Assembly (NCBI GenBank): GCA_035640475.1
Contig: DASQWC010000089.1
Span: 1 to 37,485 of the forward strand
Direction of reading: 5' to 3'
DNA length: 37,485 bases
DNA from: DASQWC01 sp035640475
GTDB taxonomy: Bacteria; Actinomycetota; JAICYB01
Shown: positions 24,947-32,968 of the stretch, one piece after another
How the letters are laid out: the number at the start of each line of letters is the position of its first letter
Position numbering within the stretch: position 1 is the first letter of the stretch
Made by a program: the position numbers and the translations under genes
Notes under the pieces: generated by a model
The model's input: the letters and a program-made list of their open reading frames with translations, nothing else
Databases searched by the model: none
Told to the model about the DNA's origin: nothing

Positions 24947-25935
24947 AAGAGCTCCGGGAGCAGCTTGATGGTGTCGGGGTCTCGCGCTCCGACGAGCAGT
25001 GTCGTTACCGGGCTCTCTTCCCACGCAGCGAGCCGGTCGCGGATCCGTTCGCGGGGACCGACGAGGGAGATCTCGTCGGCCAGCGCATCCGGGACGGCCT
25101 TCACGGCTTCGTCGCGCTTGCCGTCCATGAACAGGTCTTGCACTTTCCGTGCGTCGTCCTCGAAGCCCATGCGGGACACGACGTCGAGGTGGAAGTTGCG
25201 GTCCTTGGCTCCCATGCCGCCGATGTAGAAGGACAGCGACATCTTGATGAGCCTCAAGCCCCCCTCCACGTCGTGGGTGACCATCATCGTCACCGGGCAC
25301 GCCACCTCGAACCCTTTGGGGAACGTGATGCCCTTGTACATGTCGTTGCGGTACGGCGAGTAGAAGATCGGGAGCCAGCCGTCCGCGATCTCGGTCGCCA
25401 TCTTCACGTTGCGTGGTCCCTCGGCTCCCAGATAGATCGGGATCTCGCTGCGCAAGGGATGGACGGTGATCTTCAGCGGCTTGCCGAGCCCGGTGCCGCC
25501 CGGATACGGCATCGGGTAGTGGTCGCCGGGGAACTCGACGGGCTTCTCGCGGCGAAGGATCGTGCGGATGATGTCGACGTATTCACGCGTGCGCGCGAGC
25601 GGCTTCGGGAAGGGCTGCCCGTACCAGCCCTCGACGACCTGTGGTCCGGAGACGCCGAGGCCGAGGATGAGCCGTCCGCCGGAGAGGTGATCGATCGTGG
25701 CCGCCGTCATCGCGGCTGACGCCGGCGTCCGGGCCGAGATCTGCATGAGCCCGGTGCCGAGCTTGATCGTCGAGGTGTTCGCGCCGATCCAGCACAGCGG
25801 CGACACGACGTCCGAGCCGTAGGCCTCGGCCGTCCACACCGAGTCGTACCCGCACGACTCGGCGAGTTGTGCGCTCGAGATCAGATCGGGCGGCGCCGCC
25901 GCCGTCCAGTAGCCGAGCATCAGACCGAGCTTCAT
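24943..25935 (-). CDS. LLM-class F420/flavin-dependent oxidoreductase
   Basis: This 330-residue luciferase-like TIM-barrel protein starts KLGLMLGYWTAAAPPDLI and contains SCGYDSVWTAEAYGSDVVSPL, IKLGTGLMQISARTPASAAM and HLSGGRLILGLGVSGPQVVEGWYG, which match the F420-dependent group of actinobacteria. Such enzymes transfer hydride to or from coenzyme F420 (or FMN). In steroid clusters such a protein (Rv3520c in memory) sits beside the DUF35/ltp genes. The start at 25935 lies 6 bp from a good -10 (TATAAC, 25942-25947), so its mRNA may be leaderless. It is divergent from the ten-gene operon, sharing a 49-bp control region. Confidence 0.92.
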   Translation of the reverse strand: MKLGLMLGYWTAAAPPDLISSAQLAESCGYDSVWTAEAYGSDVVSPLCWIGANTSTIKLGTGLMQISARTPASAAMTAATIDHLSGGRLILGLGVSGPQVVEGWYGQPFPKPLARTREYVDIIRTILRREKPVEFPGDHYPMPYPGGTGLGKPLKITVHPLRSEIPIYLGAEGPRNVKMATEIADGWLPIFYSPYRNDMYKGITFPKGFEVACPVTMMVTHDVEGGLRLIKMSLSFYIGGMGAKDRNFHLDVVSRMGFEDDARKVQDLFMDGKRDEAVKAVPDALADEISLVGPRERIRDRLAAWEESPVTTLLVGARDPDTIKLLPELL

Positions 25936-25941
25936 CGCTCA

Positions 25942-25970
25942 GTTATAGCCGCTTAGACTCCGTATCTGAC
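25942..25970 (-). promoter_or_regulatory. Predicted promoter of the LLM gene, leaderless
   Basis: On the minus strand TATAAC (25942-25947) is a near-consensus -10 that would start transcription at or next to the A of the ATG at 25935. A weak -35 (TGTCAG) 18 bp upstream falls inside the palindrome 25962-25984, so a bound repressor would block it. Confidence 0.45.
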
Positions 25971-25984
25971 ACACCGTCAGATAC
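25962..25984. promoter_or_regulatory. Perfect 9+5+9 palindrome, probable TetR operator
   Basis: GTATCTGAC, a 5-bp spacer (ACACC) and GTCAGATAC form an exact inverted repeat that ends directly before the ATG at 25985. Its length and symmetry fit a TetR dimer. It covers the divergent promoters of the LLM gene and the ten-gene operon; the operon ends with a tetR gene, so autoregulation is the simplest reading. Confidence 0.7.
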
Positions 25985-26389
25985 ATGACCGAGCTCCGAC
26001 AACGACCCGCGCCGGCTCAAAGCGCCGACACGTCCTTCTTCTGGGAGGGCGCGCGGCGCGGCGAGCTGCTCATCCAGCGGTGCTCGTCGTGCGGGACGCT
26101 CCGCCATCCGCCCGGGCCCGGCTGCGCGTCGTGCGGGTCGCTCGACTGGGACACGGTCGTGGCGTCCGGGCGCGGCACCGTGCACAGCTTCGCGGTTCAC
26201 CACTACCCGCCGGTACCGGGCTTTGAGTACCCGTTGACGATCGGGCTGATCGATCTCGAGGAAGGGACCCGCCTGATCTCGAACATCGTCGGCATCGATC
26301 CGTCGGCGATCGAGATCGGGATGGAAGTCCGGGTGGAGTTCGAATCGTTCGGGGACGACCTCGTGCTGCCGCAGTTCCGGCCCATCTAA
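25985..26389 (+). CDS. Zn-ribbon/OB-fold DUF35 protein
   Basis: This 134-residue protein follows the DUF35 plan: an N-terminal helix (DTSFFWEGARRGELLIQRC), a zinc ribbon with two Cys pairs (RCSSCGTLRHPPGPGCASCG) and an OB fold (TVVASGRGTVHSFAVHHY ... PLTIGLIDLEEG). In mycobacterial steroid catabolism the DUF35 domain of ChsH2 binds Ltp2 to form an active retro-aldolase; here the matching thiolase-like gene is four genes downstream in the same operon. The ATG directly follows the palindrome, with no clear Shine-Dalgarno sequence, so translation may start from a very short leader. The stop overlaps the next start by 1 bp (TAATG). Confidence 0.92.
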   Translation: MTELRQRPAPAQSADTSFFWEGARRGELLIQRCSSCGTLRHPPGPGCASCGSLDWDTVVASGRGTVHSFAVHHYPPVPGFEYPLTIGLIDLEEGTRLISNIVGIDPSAIEIGMEVRVEFESFGDDLVLPQFRPI

Positions 26390-27306
26390 TGGACTTCTTC
26401 TACGACGACACGCAGCGCGCGCTCGCCGATCTCGCGCGGCAAGTGTTCACCGACCACGCGACGCACTACCGGCTGAAGGAGCTGTCGGCCGGCGGCCAGT
26501 CCTTCGACGCGGATCTGTGGACGGCCTTGCGCGGCGCCGGGTTGCTGGACGTCGGCGTGTCCGACGGCGGACTCATCGAGCAGTGCGTCGTCCTCGTCGA
26601 GCAGGGGCGCACGGTTGCGCCGGTTCCGCTGTGGGCGCACTACGTGGGCGCCCCGGTCGTCGGTTCGCCGGACGGCCTGGTCACCGTTTGCATCGACGGG
26701 AGCGGTGTTCCTGCGCTCGACGAAGCGACCTCGGTCGTTCGTGTGGCAGGCAGTGAGGTGTTCGTCGCCGACCCCGGCTCTCTGAAGATCATCGAGCGCC
26801 GGGAGACCACGGCCGGGTTCCCCGAATTCTCAGTCGAGTTCGGTGCCACAGAGCGCTCGGAGGGTGACGGCGCGCAGCTCGCGCTGCGCGCCGTGGTCGC
26901 GTTGTGCGCGCTCGGCGTCGGAGTCGCCGAGCGCGCACTCGAGCTCACGGCTGCCTACACCACGGAACGCAAGCAGTTCGATCGTCCGCTGGGAAGCTTT
27001 CAGGCCGTCCAGCAGCGCGCAGCCGACGCGTACATCGACGTGGAAGCGATGCGCTCGACGATGTGGCAGGCGGCGTGGCGGCTTTCCGAAGGGCTCGATG
27101 CGGCTCGCGAGGTAGCGATCGCGAAGTTCTGGGCGGCCGAAGGCGGACAGCGAGTCGTCTCGGCCGCGCAGCATCTCCACGGCGGGCTGGGCGCCGACAT
27201 CGACTACCCGCTGCACCGCTACACGCTGTGGTCGAAGTGGATCGAGCTGTCGTTCGGCGGCGCGACGCCCACGCTTGCTCGGCTCGGTGCGGAGCTGGCC
27301 ACATGA
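26389..27306 (+). CDS. Short acyl-CoA dehydrogenase-like protein (FadE29/ChsE2-like)
   Basis: This 305-residue protein is an acyl-CoA dehydrogenase homologue about 80 residues shorter than usual. The N-terminal helices (DDTQRALADLARQVFTDHA) and the C-terminal bundle (TTERKQFDRPLGSFQAVQQRAADAY, QHLHGGLGADIDYPLHRYTLW) are clear, but the middle sheet is shortened and the FSEPGAGSD FAD motif is missing. This matches the reduced subunits of heterotetrameric steroid acyl-CoA dehydrogenases, where two unlike chains share the FAD site. The partner could be the protein at 29709. Its start overlaps the DUF35 stop by 1 bp and its stop overlaps the DinB gene by 4 bp. Confidence 0.88.
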   Translation: MDFFYDDTQRALADLARQVFTDHATHYRLKELSAGGQSFDADLWTALRGAGLLDVGVSDGGLIEQCVVLVEQGRTVAPVPLWAHYVGAPVVGSPDGLVTVCIDGSGVPALDEATSVVRVAGSEVFVADPGSLKIIERRETTAGFPEFSVEFGATERSEGDGAQLALRAVVALCALGVGVAERALELTAAYTTERKQFDRPLGSFQAVQQRAADAYIDVEAMRSTMWQAAWRLSEGLDAAREVAIAKFWAAEGGQRVVSAAQHLHGGLGADIDYPLHRYTLWSKWIELSFGGATPTLARLGAELAT

Positions 27307-28025
27307 AGCCCTGGGCCACCGGCGGCGACTTCTCGAATCAGAAGATGCGCAATGTCGATTTCGCGAACGCGAAGATCGTCGGCGCCAACATGCTGAACGC
27401 GAGCTTCGAGGGCGAGATCTTCGGGCTCAAGGTCAACGGAATCGAAGTGGCGCCCTTGATCGCGCGCGAGCTCGAACGGCGGCACCCGGAGCGCAAGGAG
27501 CTCTTCACGACAACGCCCGAAGGGATGAAGCACGCGTACGACATCGTCTTCGGACAACTTGACGAGACGTTCGCCCGGGCACGACGGTTGACCGAAGCGC
27601 AGCGCAACGAGCGCGTCGACGAGGAATGGTCCGTCGTCGAAACGGTCAGGCATCTCGTCTTCGCCGTGGATGCCTGGATCCTCCGTGTGGTTCTCGGACG
27701 GGACGACCCGTTCGATCCGATCGCACTCCCGCCCTCGTTTCTTCCGCCGACCGGGCCGGGAATGTCGTGTGATCCCGGCGCGTCTCCCACGTTCGAAGAG
27801 GCCGTCGACGTCTGGAAGGGGCGCGAACAGATCATCCGAGAGGTCCTGGACGGTCTGACGCCCGAGGAGCTCGACCGCGAGATCGTGACGAAAGGTGACG
27901 GCTACCCGCCGGGAGGACACAAGACGCAGGTCATCGGCCCCCTGTGGACGATCCTCGAAGAGAGCTGGTGGCACAACCGCTTCATGAACCGCGACATGGA
28001 CACGATCGAAGGCGCGTCTTCGTGA
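27303..28025 (+). CDS. DinB-superfamily protein with N-terminal pentapeptide-like segment
   Basis: This 240-residue protein starts with a pentapeptide-like stretch (MRNVDFANAKIVGANMLNASF, Ala/Asn-Leu/Phe every five residues, about 15-37) and continues into a DinB four-helix bundle. The DinB marks are RVDEEWSVVETVRHLVFAVDAW and the C-terminal EESWWHNRFMNRD, whose His residues sit where the family binds a divalent metal. DinB proteins include mycothiol-dependent isomerases and transferases. A role in thiol chemistry on a catabolic intermediate is possible but not shown. ATGA overlaps couple it to the genes on both sides. Confidence 0.85.
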   Translation: MKPWATGGDFSNQKMRNVDFANAKIVGANMLNASFEGEIFGLKVNGIEVAPLIARELERRHPERKELFTTTPEGMKHAYDIVFGQLDETFARARRLTEAQRNERVDEEWSVVETVRHLVFAVDAWILRVVLGRDDPFDPIALPPSFLPPTGPGMSCDPGASPTFEEAVDVWKGREQIIREVLDGLTPEELDREIVTKGDGYPPGGHKTQVIGPLWTILEESWWHNRFMNRDMDTIEGASS

Positions 28026-28543
28026 GCGGCCCGCCGCCGCCGCAGCGCGTCCCGGCTGATGTCCACGCCGCAGGATCGTCCTGCGAAGAAGTGATGAGAC
28101 TTCTCGAGGCGACAATCGAACGCGCATCGTCGTTCACCGAAGACGAGCGTCATCGTCGCGTCAACGACGAGTGGTCCACGGTCGAGTCATTGCGCCACAT
28201 CGTGATGGTCGTCGATGGATGGCTGGGGAGGACGATCAAAGGTGAACCCGATCCGTTCCACCCCATCGGGCTTCCTCCGCACTTCGCACCGCGCGTCCTG
28301 CCGGGCTCGTCGATCGATCCGGACGCTGATCCGACCTTCGAAGAGGCATGCGAGGTCTTGCGTGGGCGCCTGCAAACACTCGCCGCGTTCGTCGATGGAC
28401 TCACGAACGGCGAGCATGCGCGCGACATTGGAACGCACGCCAAGACCGTTGCCGGCGGCCTCGGCGTGATCTTCGACGAGCTCACCTTTCACAACTTCTT
28501 CATCAATCGAGACCTCAGCGTGATCGAGCAGGAGCGCGTATGA
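28022..28543 (+). CDS. Second DinB-superfamily protein, paralogue of its neighbour
   Basis: This 173-residue protein repeats the DinB module of the preceding gene: VNDEWSTVESLRHIVMVVDGW matches VDEEWSVVETVRHLVFAVDAW, IKGEPDPFHPIGLPPHFAP matches LGRDDPFDPIALPPSFLPP, and FDELTFHNFFINRDLSVIE matches LEESWWHNRFMNRDMDTIE. The pentapeptide-like head is absent. The pair is a tandem duplication that may form a heterodimer. The start is GTG at 28022 (GTGA overlap with the first DinB stop), and the stop overlaps the Ltp2-like start by 4 bp. Function is unknown. Confidence 0.86.
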   Translation: MSGPPPPQRVPADVHAAGSSCEEVMRLLEATIERASSFTEDERHRRVNDEWSTVESLRHIVMVVDGWLGRTIKGEPDPFHPIGLPPHFAPRVLPGSSIDPDADPTFEEACEVLRGRLQTLAAFVDGLTNGEHARDIGTHAKTVAGGLGVIFDELTFHNFFINRDLSVIEQERV

Positions 28544-29712
28544 CCTTCGCGCGCAAGGCTGCGGTCGTCGGGATCGGGAACACCGAGTTCTCGAAGAACT
28601 CCGGTCGCACAGAGATCCGCATGGCGACCGAGGCGGCACACGCGGCCCTCGCCGACGCCGGCTTGTCGCCAAAGGACGTCGACGGACTCGTGACCTTCAC
28701 GATGGACAACAACGAAGAGACGGATCTCGCGGGCAACCTCGGCACGGCTCCGCTGCGCTTCTTCAGCCAGATCGGCTACGGCGGCGGCGCCGCGTGCGCG
28801 ACCGTTCAGCAAGCGGCTCTCGCCGTCGCTTCCGGCGTCGCAGACGTCGTCGTTTGCTATCGATCGCTCAACGGGCGTTCGTGGCACCGCCTCGGCGGCG
28901 GCGGCGCGGCCGGCTGGTCCAGCCCCCGGGCCAACGTCATCCGCTACTCCTGGTACATCCCGTACGGGCTCACGACGCCGGCGGGATGGATGGCGATTCG
29001 CGCTCGCCGGTACATGCACAAGTCGGGCGCGACGTCCGAGGACTTCGGGCGTGTGTCGGTTCTCGATCGCAAGCACGGCGCGAACAATCCCGACGCCCTG
29101 TTTGCCGGACAGCCGATCACGCTCGACGATCACCAGGCGTCGCGTCCGATCGTCGAACCCTTGCGCCTGCTCGACTGCTGTCTCGAGAGCGACGGCGCCG
29201 TGGCCGTCGTCGTGACATCGGCGGAGCGCGCACGGGATCTCGAGCAGACACCGGCCGTGATCGCGGCCGCGGCGCAAGGCGCGACGCCCGGCCAGCCGAC
29301 GGTCACCGACTACTACAAGGACGACATCACGACGCTCCCGGAGGTGAACGACGTCGCCGAGCAGCTCTGGCGGCAGTCGGGTCTCGGCCCGGACGACATC
29401 CAGTGCGCGAATCTCTACGACCACTTCACGCCGTTGATGTTGATCCAGCTCGAGGAGCTCGGCTTCTGCGCGCGTGGGGAGGCCAAAGAGTTCGTCCGCG
29501 ACGGCAACCTCGAGCTCGACGGCATGCTCCCGACCAACACGAACGGCGGACAGCTTGCCGAGGCCTACATCCACGGGATGAACGGCATCGCCGAGGGTGT
29601 CCGTCAGATCCGCGGGACGTCCTGCAACCAAGCGAGCAATGTCGAACACGTGCTCGTCACCGCCGGCACCGGTGTGCCGACGAGCGCACTGATCCTCGAG
29701 CGTGCATCGTGA
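28540..29712 (+). CDS. Ltp2-like thiolase-fold steroid aldolase
   Basis: This 390-residue protein belongs to the lipid-transfer/SCP-x thiolase branch and closely resembles, from memory, mycobacterial Ltp2 (about 386 residues). Visible marks are AAVVGIGNTEFSKNSGRTE, the substrate-side LYDHFTPLMLIQLEELGFC, and the ending NTNGGQLAEAYIHGMNGIAEGVRQIRGTS...VLVTAGTGVPTSALIL. No normal thiolase nucleophile motif is present. Ltp2 with a DUF35 partner cleaves a C-C bond of a 3-hydroxyacyl-CoA by retro-aldol reaction, releasing a short acyl-CoA. The operon's DUF35 protein is the probable partner. ATGA and GTGA overlaps couple it to its neighbours. Confidence 0.91.
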   Translation: MTFARKAAVVGIGNTEFSKNSGRTEIRMATEAAHAALADAGLSPKDVDGLVTFTMDNNEETDLAGNLGTAPLRFFSQIGYGGGAACATVQQAALAVASGVADVVVCYRSLNGRSWHRLGGGGAAGWSSPRANVIRYSWYIPYGLTTPAGWMAIRARRYMHKSGATSEDFGRVSVLDRKHGANNPDALFAGQPITLDDHQASRPIVEPLRLLDCCLESDGAVAVVVTSAERARDLEQTPAVIAAAAQGATPGQPTVTDYYKDDITTLPEVNDVAEQLWRQSGLGPDDIQCANLYDHFTPLMLIQLEELGFCARGEAKEFVRDGNLELDGMLPTNTNGGQLAEAYIHGMNGIAEGVRQIRGTSCNQASNVEHVLVTAGTGVPTSALILERAS

Positions 29713-30881
29713 CGATCGAAGCGCTGCGTGAGGAGGCTCGCGCCTTCCTCGCCGAGCACGTCCCGGCGTGGAAGGCCGACGAGGGCGTCGGTGACGAGGA
29801 GCTCACGCGCGAGCAGCGACGCTCGTGGCAGCGCCATCTCTTCGAGCACGGCTGGGGCGTTCCGACGTGGCCCGAGGAATACGGCGGACGCGGACTCGGC
29901 ATGGTCGAGAACCTCGTCTGGAACCAGTGCAAAGCGGAGGCGGGCTTCCAGTTCACGTTCGACTTCGTCGGGATGGGCCTGGCCGGACCGACGATCATCG
30001 CTCGCGGTACCGAACGACAGAAGCAGCGCTACCTCAAGCCGATCGCCCGCGGTGACGAGTCCTGGTGTCAGCTGTTCAGCGAACCGGGCGCGGGTTCGGA
30101 TCTCGGCGGTCTGTCCACGCGGGCCGAGCGTTCCGGCGACGTGTGGATCGTGAACGGACAAAAGGTGTGGAGCTCGGGCGCGATGGAGTCCGACTTCGGA
30201 CTCCTCATCGCGCGCCATGACCCTGATCTGCCCAAGCAGCAGGGGCTCGTCTTCCTCTTGCTGGACATGCACGCTCCCGGCGTGGAGATACGTCCGCTTC
30301 GACAGATCGACGGAGGCGCACATTTCGCCGAGGTGTTCTTCAACGATGTCGAAGTCCCGGACGCCGACCGCGTCGGGGAGCCGGGTGAGGGCTGGTCGGT
30401 GGCGATGACGACGCTGCTGCACGAGCGCTCGTCGATCGGCGGCGGGATCGGCAGCTTCGCGATGCCCTTCGACGACGTCGTCCGTATCGCTCGTGAGCAC
30501 GGTCGCAACGAAGACCCCCTCGTGCGGCAGCACCTCGTCGAGATCTATACACGGAAGACGATCCTCGACGTCCTCAACACACGCGTGCAGACGGCGCTGC
30601 TCTCGGGACGTATTCCGGAAGCGGAAGGCTCGGTCATCAAGCTGCTCATGGCGCAGCTCGGCTCGGTCTCCGCGCTGAACGCGATCGAGCTCCTCGGGGT
30701 GGAGGGAACACTTGCCGACGGCCCGGGGAGTCCGCAGCAGAGATTCCTCGGGATGGCCGCGCTGCACATCGGCGGCGGAACCGACGAGGTGCAGCGCAAC
30801 GCAATCGCGGAGCGGGTGCTCGGCCTCCCACGGGAGCCGAGGCCGGACAAGGAAGTACCGTTCAAAGACACCAGGAGGTAG
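29709..30881 (+). CDS. Acyl-CoA dehydrogenase (FadE28/ChsE1-like)
   Basis: This 390-residue flavoprotein has the whole FAD signature WCQLFSEPGAGSDLGG, the middle-sheet phrase VWIVNGQKVWSSGAMESDF and the C-terminal MAALHIGGGTDEVQRNAIAERVLGLPRE. It would oxidise an acyl-CoA to the 2-enoyl-CoA. With the short homologue at 26389, which lacks the FAD motif, it could form an alpha2-beta2 enzyme like ChsE1-ChsE2; this pairing is inferred from context. The start is GTG at 29709, overlapping the Ltp2-like stop (GTGA). AGGAGG at its 3' end serves the next gene. Confidence 0.93.
   Translation: MTIEALREEARAFLAEHVPAWKADEGVGDEELTREQRRSWQRHLFEHGWGVPTWPEEYGGRGLGMVENLVWNQCKAEAGFQFTFDFVGMGLAGPTIIARGTERQKQRYLKPIARGDESWCQLFSEPGAGSDLGGLSTRAERSGDVWIVNGQKVWSSGAMESDFGLLIARHDPDLPKQQGLVFLLLDMHAPGVEIRPLRQIDGGAHFAEVFFNDVEVPDADRVGEPGEGWSVAMTTLLHERSSIGGGIGSFAMPFDDVVRIAREHGRNEDPLVRQHLVEIYTRKTILDVLNTRVQTALLSGRIPEAEGSVIKLLMAQLGSVSALNAIELLGVEGTLADGPGSPQQRFLGMAALHIGGGTDEVQRNAIAERVLGLPREPRPDKEVPFKDTRR
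30873..30878 (+). promoter_or_regulatory. Ribosome binding site of the thiolase gene
   Basis: AGGAGG overlaps the end of the acyl-CoA dehydrogenase gene and lies 5 nt before the GTG at 30884. It is the strongest such site in the operon, so the thiolase may be made at a higher level than the genes coupled only by overlap. Confidence 0.6.
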
Positions 30882-30883
30882 CA

Positions 30884-32047
30884 GTGGGGAAGCCCGTCAT
30901 CATCGAAGCCGTCCGCACGCCAATTGGTCGGCGCAACGGCTGGCTGTCGGGTCTGCATGCGACCGAGTTGCTCGCGGCGTCGCAAGTGGAGGTCGTCAAA
31001 CGAGCCGGTATAGACCCGTCGCTCGTCGAGCAGATCGTGGGCGGATGTGTCACGCAAGCCGGTGAGCAGGCCGGCAACGTCGCGCGGCAAGCATGGCTTT
31101 TGGCCGGGCTCCCGTACGAAGCGGCGGCGACGACGGTCGACACACAGTGCGGGTCGTCCCAGCAAGCCAACCATTTGATCGCCGGGATCATCGCGGCGGA
31201 GGGGATCGACGTCGGGATCGCCTGCGGGGTGGAGGCGATGAGCCGCATCCCGCTGGGGTCGAACATCATGCACGGGCCGGGTGCGTGGATCGCGGACGGC
31301 TGGCCCTGGGACTCGCCCGATCAATTCACCGGTGCGCAGCGCATTGCTGAGAATCGCGACATCACGCGCGAGCAGGTCGACGAGTTCGCCTTCCACTCTC
31401 AGCGCAAGGCGAAGGAAGCATGGGACGCCGGACACTTCGACCGCGAGGTCGTCAAGGTCGAAGCACCCGTCATCGGTGAGGACCGCCGGCCCACATCGGA
31501 AAAGACGATCGTCGCGAAGGACCAGGGCCTGCGCGACACAACACTCGAAGCGCTTGCGGGGTTGAAACCGGTGATCGAAGGACAAGTGAACACCGCGGGG
31601 AACTCGTCGCAGATCTCCGACGGCTCGGCCGCCGTGTTGTGGATGTCAGAAGAGCGTGCAAAGGCCGAAGGCCTCAAGCCCCGGGCACGAATCGTCGCGC
31701 AAGCAGTGGTCGGTTCCGACCCCTACTACCTCCTGGACGGCCCGGTCGACGTGACCCGCAAGCTCCTGCAAAAGACGGGCATGTCGATCGGCGACTTCGA
31801 CCTCTTCGAAGTCAACGAAGCGTTCGCGCCGGTCGTCTTGTCGTGGGCGGGCGTGCACGACGTCCCGATGGACCGCGTGAACGTGAACGGCGGAGCAATT
31901 GCGCTCGGTCATCCGGTGGGCGCCACCGGGAGCCGGCTCATCACCACGGCGCTGCACGAGCTCGAGCGCCGCGACGCGAACCTCGCGCTCGTTGCCATGT
32001 GCTGCGGCGGCGCGATCGGCACCGGAACGATCTTGGAAAGGATCTAG
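30884..32047 (+). CDS. Thiolase (FadA/acetyl-CoA acyltransferase)
   Basis: This 387-residue enzyme is a classical degradative thiolase that cleaves a 3-oxoacyl-CoA with CoA. The nucleophile Cys89 lies in VDTQCGSSQQA, the catalytic His in VNGGAIALGHPVGATG, and the second Cys in MCCGGAIGTG. In steroid clusters FadA5 plays this role, and its presence here separates true thiolysis from the Cys-less aldolase-type homologues nearby. The start is GTG at 30884, with AGGAGG 5 nt upstream, 2 bp after the acyl-CoA dehydrogenase stop. The SDR follows after 2 bp. Confidence 0.95.
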   Translation: MGKPVIIEAVRTPIGRRNGWLSGLHATELLAASQVEVVKRAGIDPSLVEQIVGGCVTQAGEQAGNVARQAWLLAGLPYEAAATTVDTQCGSSQQANHLIAGIIAAEGIDVGIACGVEAMSRIPLGSNIMHGPGAWIADGWPWDSPDQFTGAQRIAENRDITREQVDEFAFHSQRKAKEAWDAGHFDREVVKVEAPVIGEDRRPTSEKTIVAKDQGLRDTTLEALAGLKPVIEGQVNTAGNSSQISDGSAAVLWMSEERAKAEGLKPRARIVAQAVVGSDPYYLLDGPVDVTRKLLQKTGMSIGDFDLFEVNEAFAPVVLSWAGVHDVPMDRVNVNGGAIALGHPVGATGSRLITTALHELERRDANLALVAMCCGGAIGTGTILERI

Positions 32048-32049
32048 CG

Positions 32050-32964
32050 ATGGGACTTCTTGACGGGAAAGTAGCGATCGTCACCGGTGCAGGACGCGGC
32101 CTCGGGCGCGCCGAAGCGATCGAGCTCGCGAGCCAAGGCGCCGTGGTCGTCGTGCAGGATCTCGGTGCGGCGCTCGACGGCTCCGGACAAGACGACCATC
32201 CGTCGCACGAAGTCGTCTCGGAGATCGAGGCGGCCGGGGGCAAGGCCATCGCACACTTCGGCGACGTAGCCGACTACGACTATGCAAAGAAGCTCATCGA
32301 CGACACGGTCGAGCAATTCGGCGACGTGAACGTGGTCGTGAACAACGCGGGGATTCTGCGCGACAGGATGATCTTCAACATGGAAGAGGCGGAGTGGGAC
32401 GCCGTCGTGCGCGTCCATCTCAAAGGCCACTTCTCGACGATCCGTCATGCGACGACGTACTGGCGGCAGCGCGCGAAGGAGGGGGCCGAGGTCTACGGCC
32501 ACATCATCAACACGACGTCTGAAGCCGCGCTGTTCGGCTCTCCCGGACAGCCCAACTACGCCGCCGCGAAAGCCGGGATCATCTCGCTCACGACGTCGAC
32601 GGCCAACGCGATGGTCAAGTACGGCATCACCGCCAACGCGATCGCGCCGCGTGCCCGAACCGTCATGACCGAGACCTCGATGCCGGAGATGTTCGCCGCA
32701 CCGGTCGAGGAGGGGGCGTTTGACGTCTTCGCGCCGGAGAACGTCGCTCCGCTCGTGGCGTTCCTCGCCTCGCCGTCCTCGGCGCGCATCACCGGACAGG
32801 TCTTCATCGTCTGGGGCAACGAAGTGAAGCTCCTCCAGGGACCGCGCGTGGAGGAGATCTTCTCAACGGAGGGCAGCTGGACGGCCGACGGCCTGGCCAA
32901 GACGATGGGGCCCTTTTACGAAAGGCGCGAGCCGCTGGCCGGCTTCGTCGTCCCGCCGAGCTAG
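32050..32964 (+). CDS. SDR, 3-hydroxyacyl-CoA dehydrogenase type (Hsd4-like)
   Basis: This 304-residue protein is a classical SDR with an intact cofactor loop (VTGAGRGLGRAEAIELA), NNAG in VVVNNAGILRDRMIF, a Ser in INTTSEAALFGSPGQPNYAAAK and the catalytic Tyr/Lys pair YAAAK. The long insert with DLGAALDGSGQDDHPSHEV is typical of the MFE-2/17-beta-HSD4 dehydrogenase group, which oxidises 3-hydroxyacyl-CoAs with NAD. It fits between hydration and thiolysis in the same pathway. The ATG at 32050 is 2 bp after the thiolase stop, with a GGAAAGGA-like site just upstream. Confidence 0.93.
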   Translation: MGLLDGKVAIVTGAGRGLGRAEAIELASQGAVVVVQDLGAALDGSGQDDHPSHEVVSEIEAAGGKAIAHFGDVADYDYAKKLIDDTVEQFGDVNVVVNNAGILRDRMIFNMEEAEWDAVVRVHLKGHFSTIRHATTYWRQRAKEGAEVYGHIINTTSEAALFGSPGQPNYAAAKAGIISLTTSTANAMVKYGITANAIAPRARTVMTETSMPEMFAAPVEEGAFDVFAPENVAPLVAFLASPSSARITGQVFIVWGNEVKLLQGPRVEEIFSTEGSWTADGLAKTMGPFYERREPLAGFVVPPS

Positions 32965-32968
32965 TGCA

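Noticed and set aside
28489..30767. Two minus-strand frames of about 387 codons opposite the Ltp2-like and acyl-CoA dehydrogenase genes
   Set aside because: They mirror genes with clear family signatures and coupled starts, so they are not coding.
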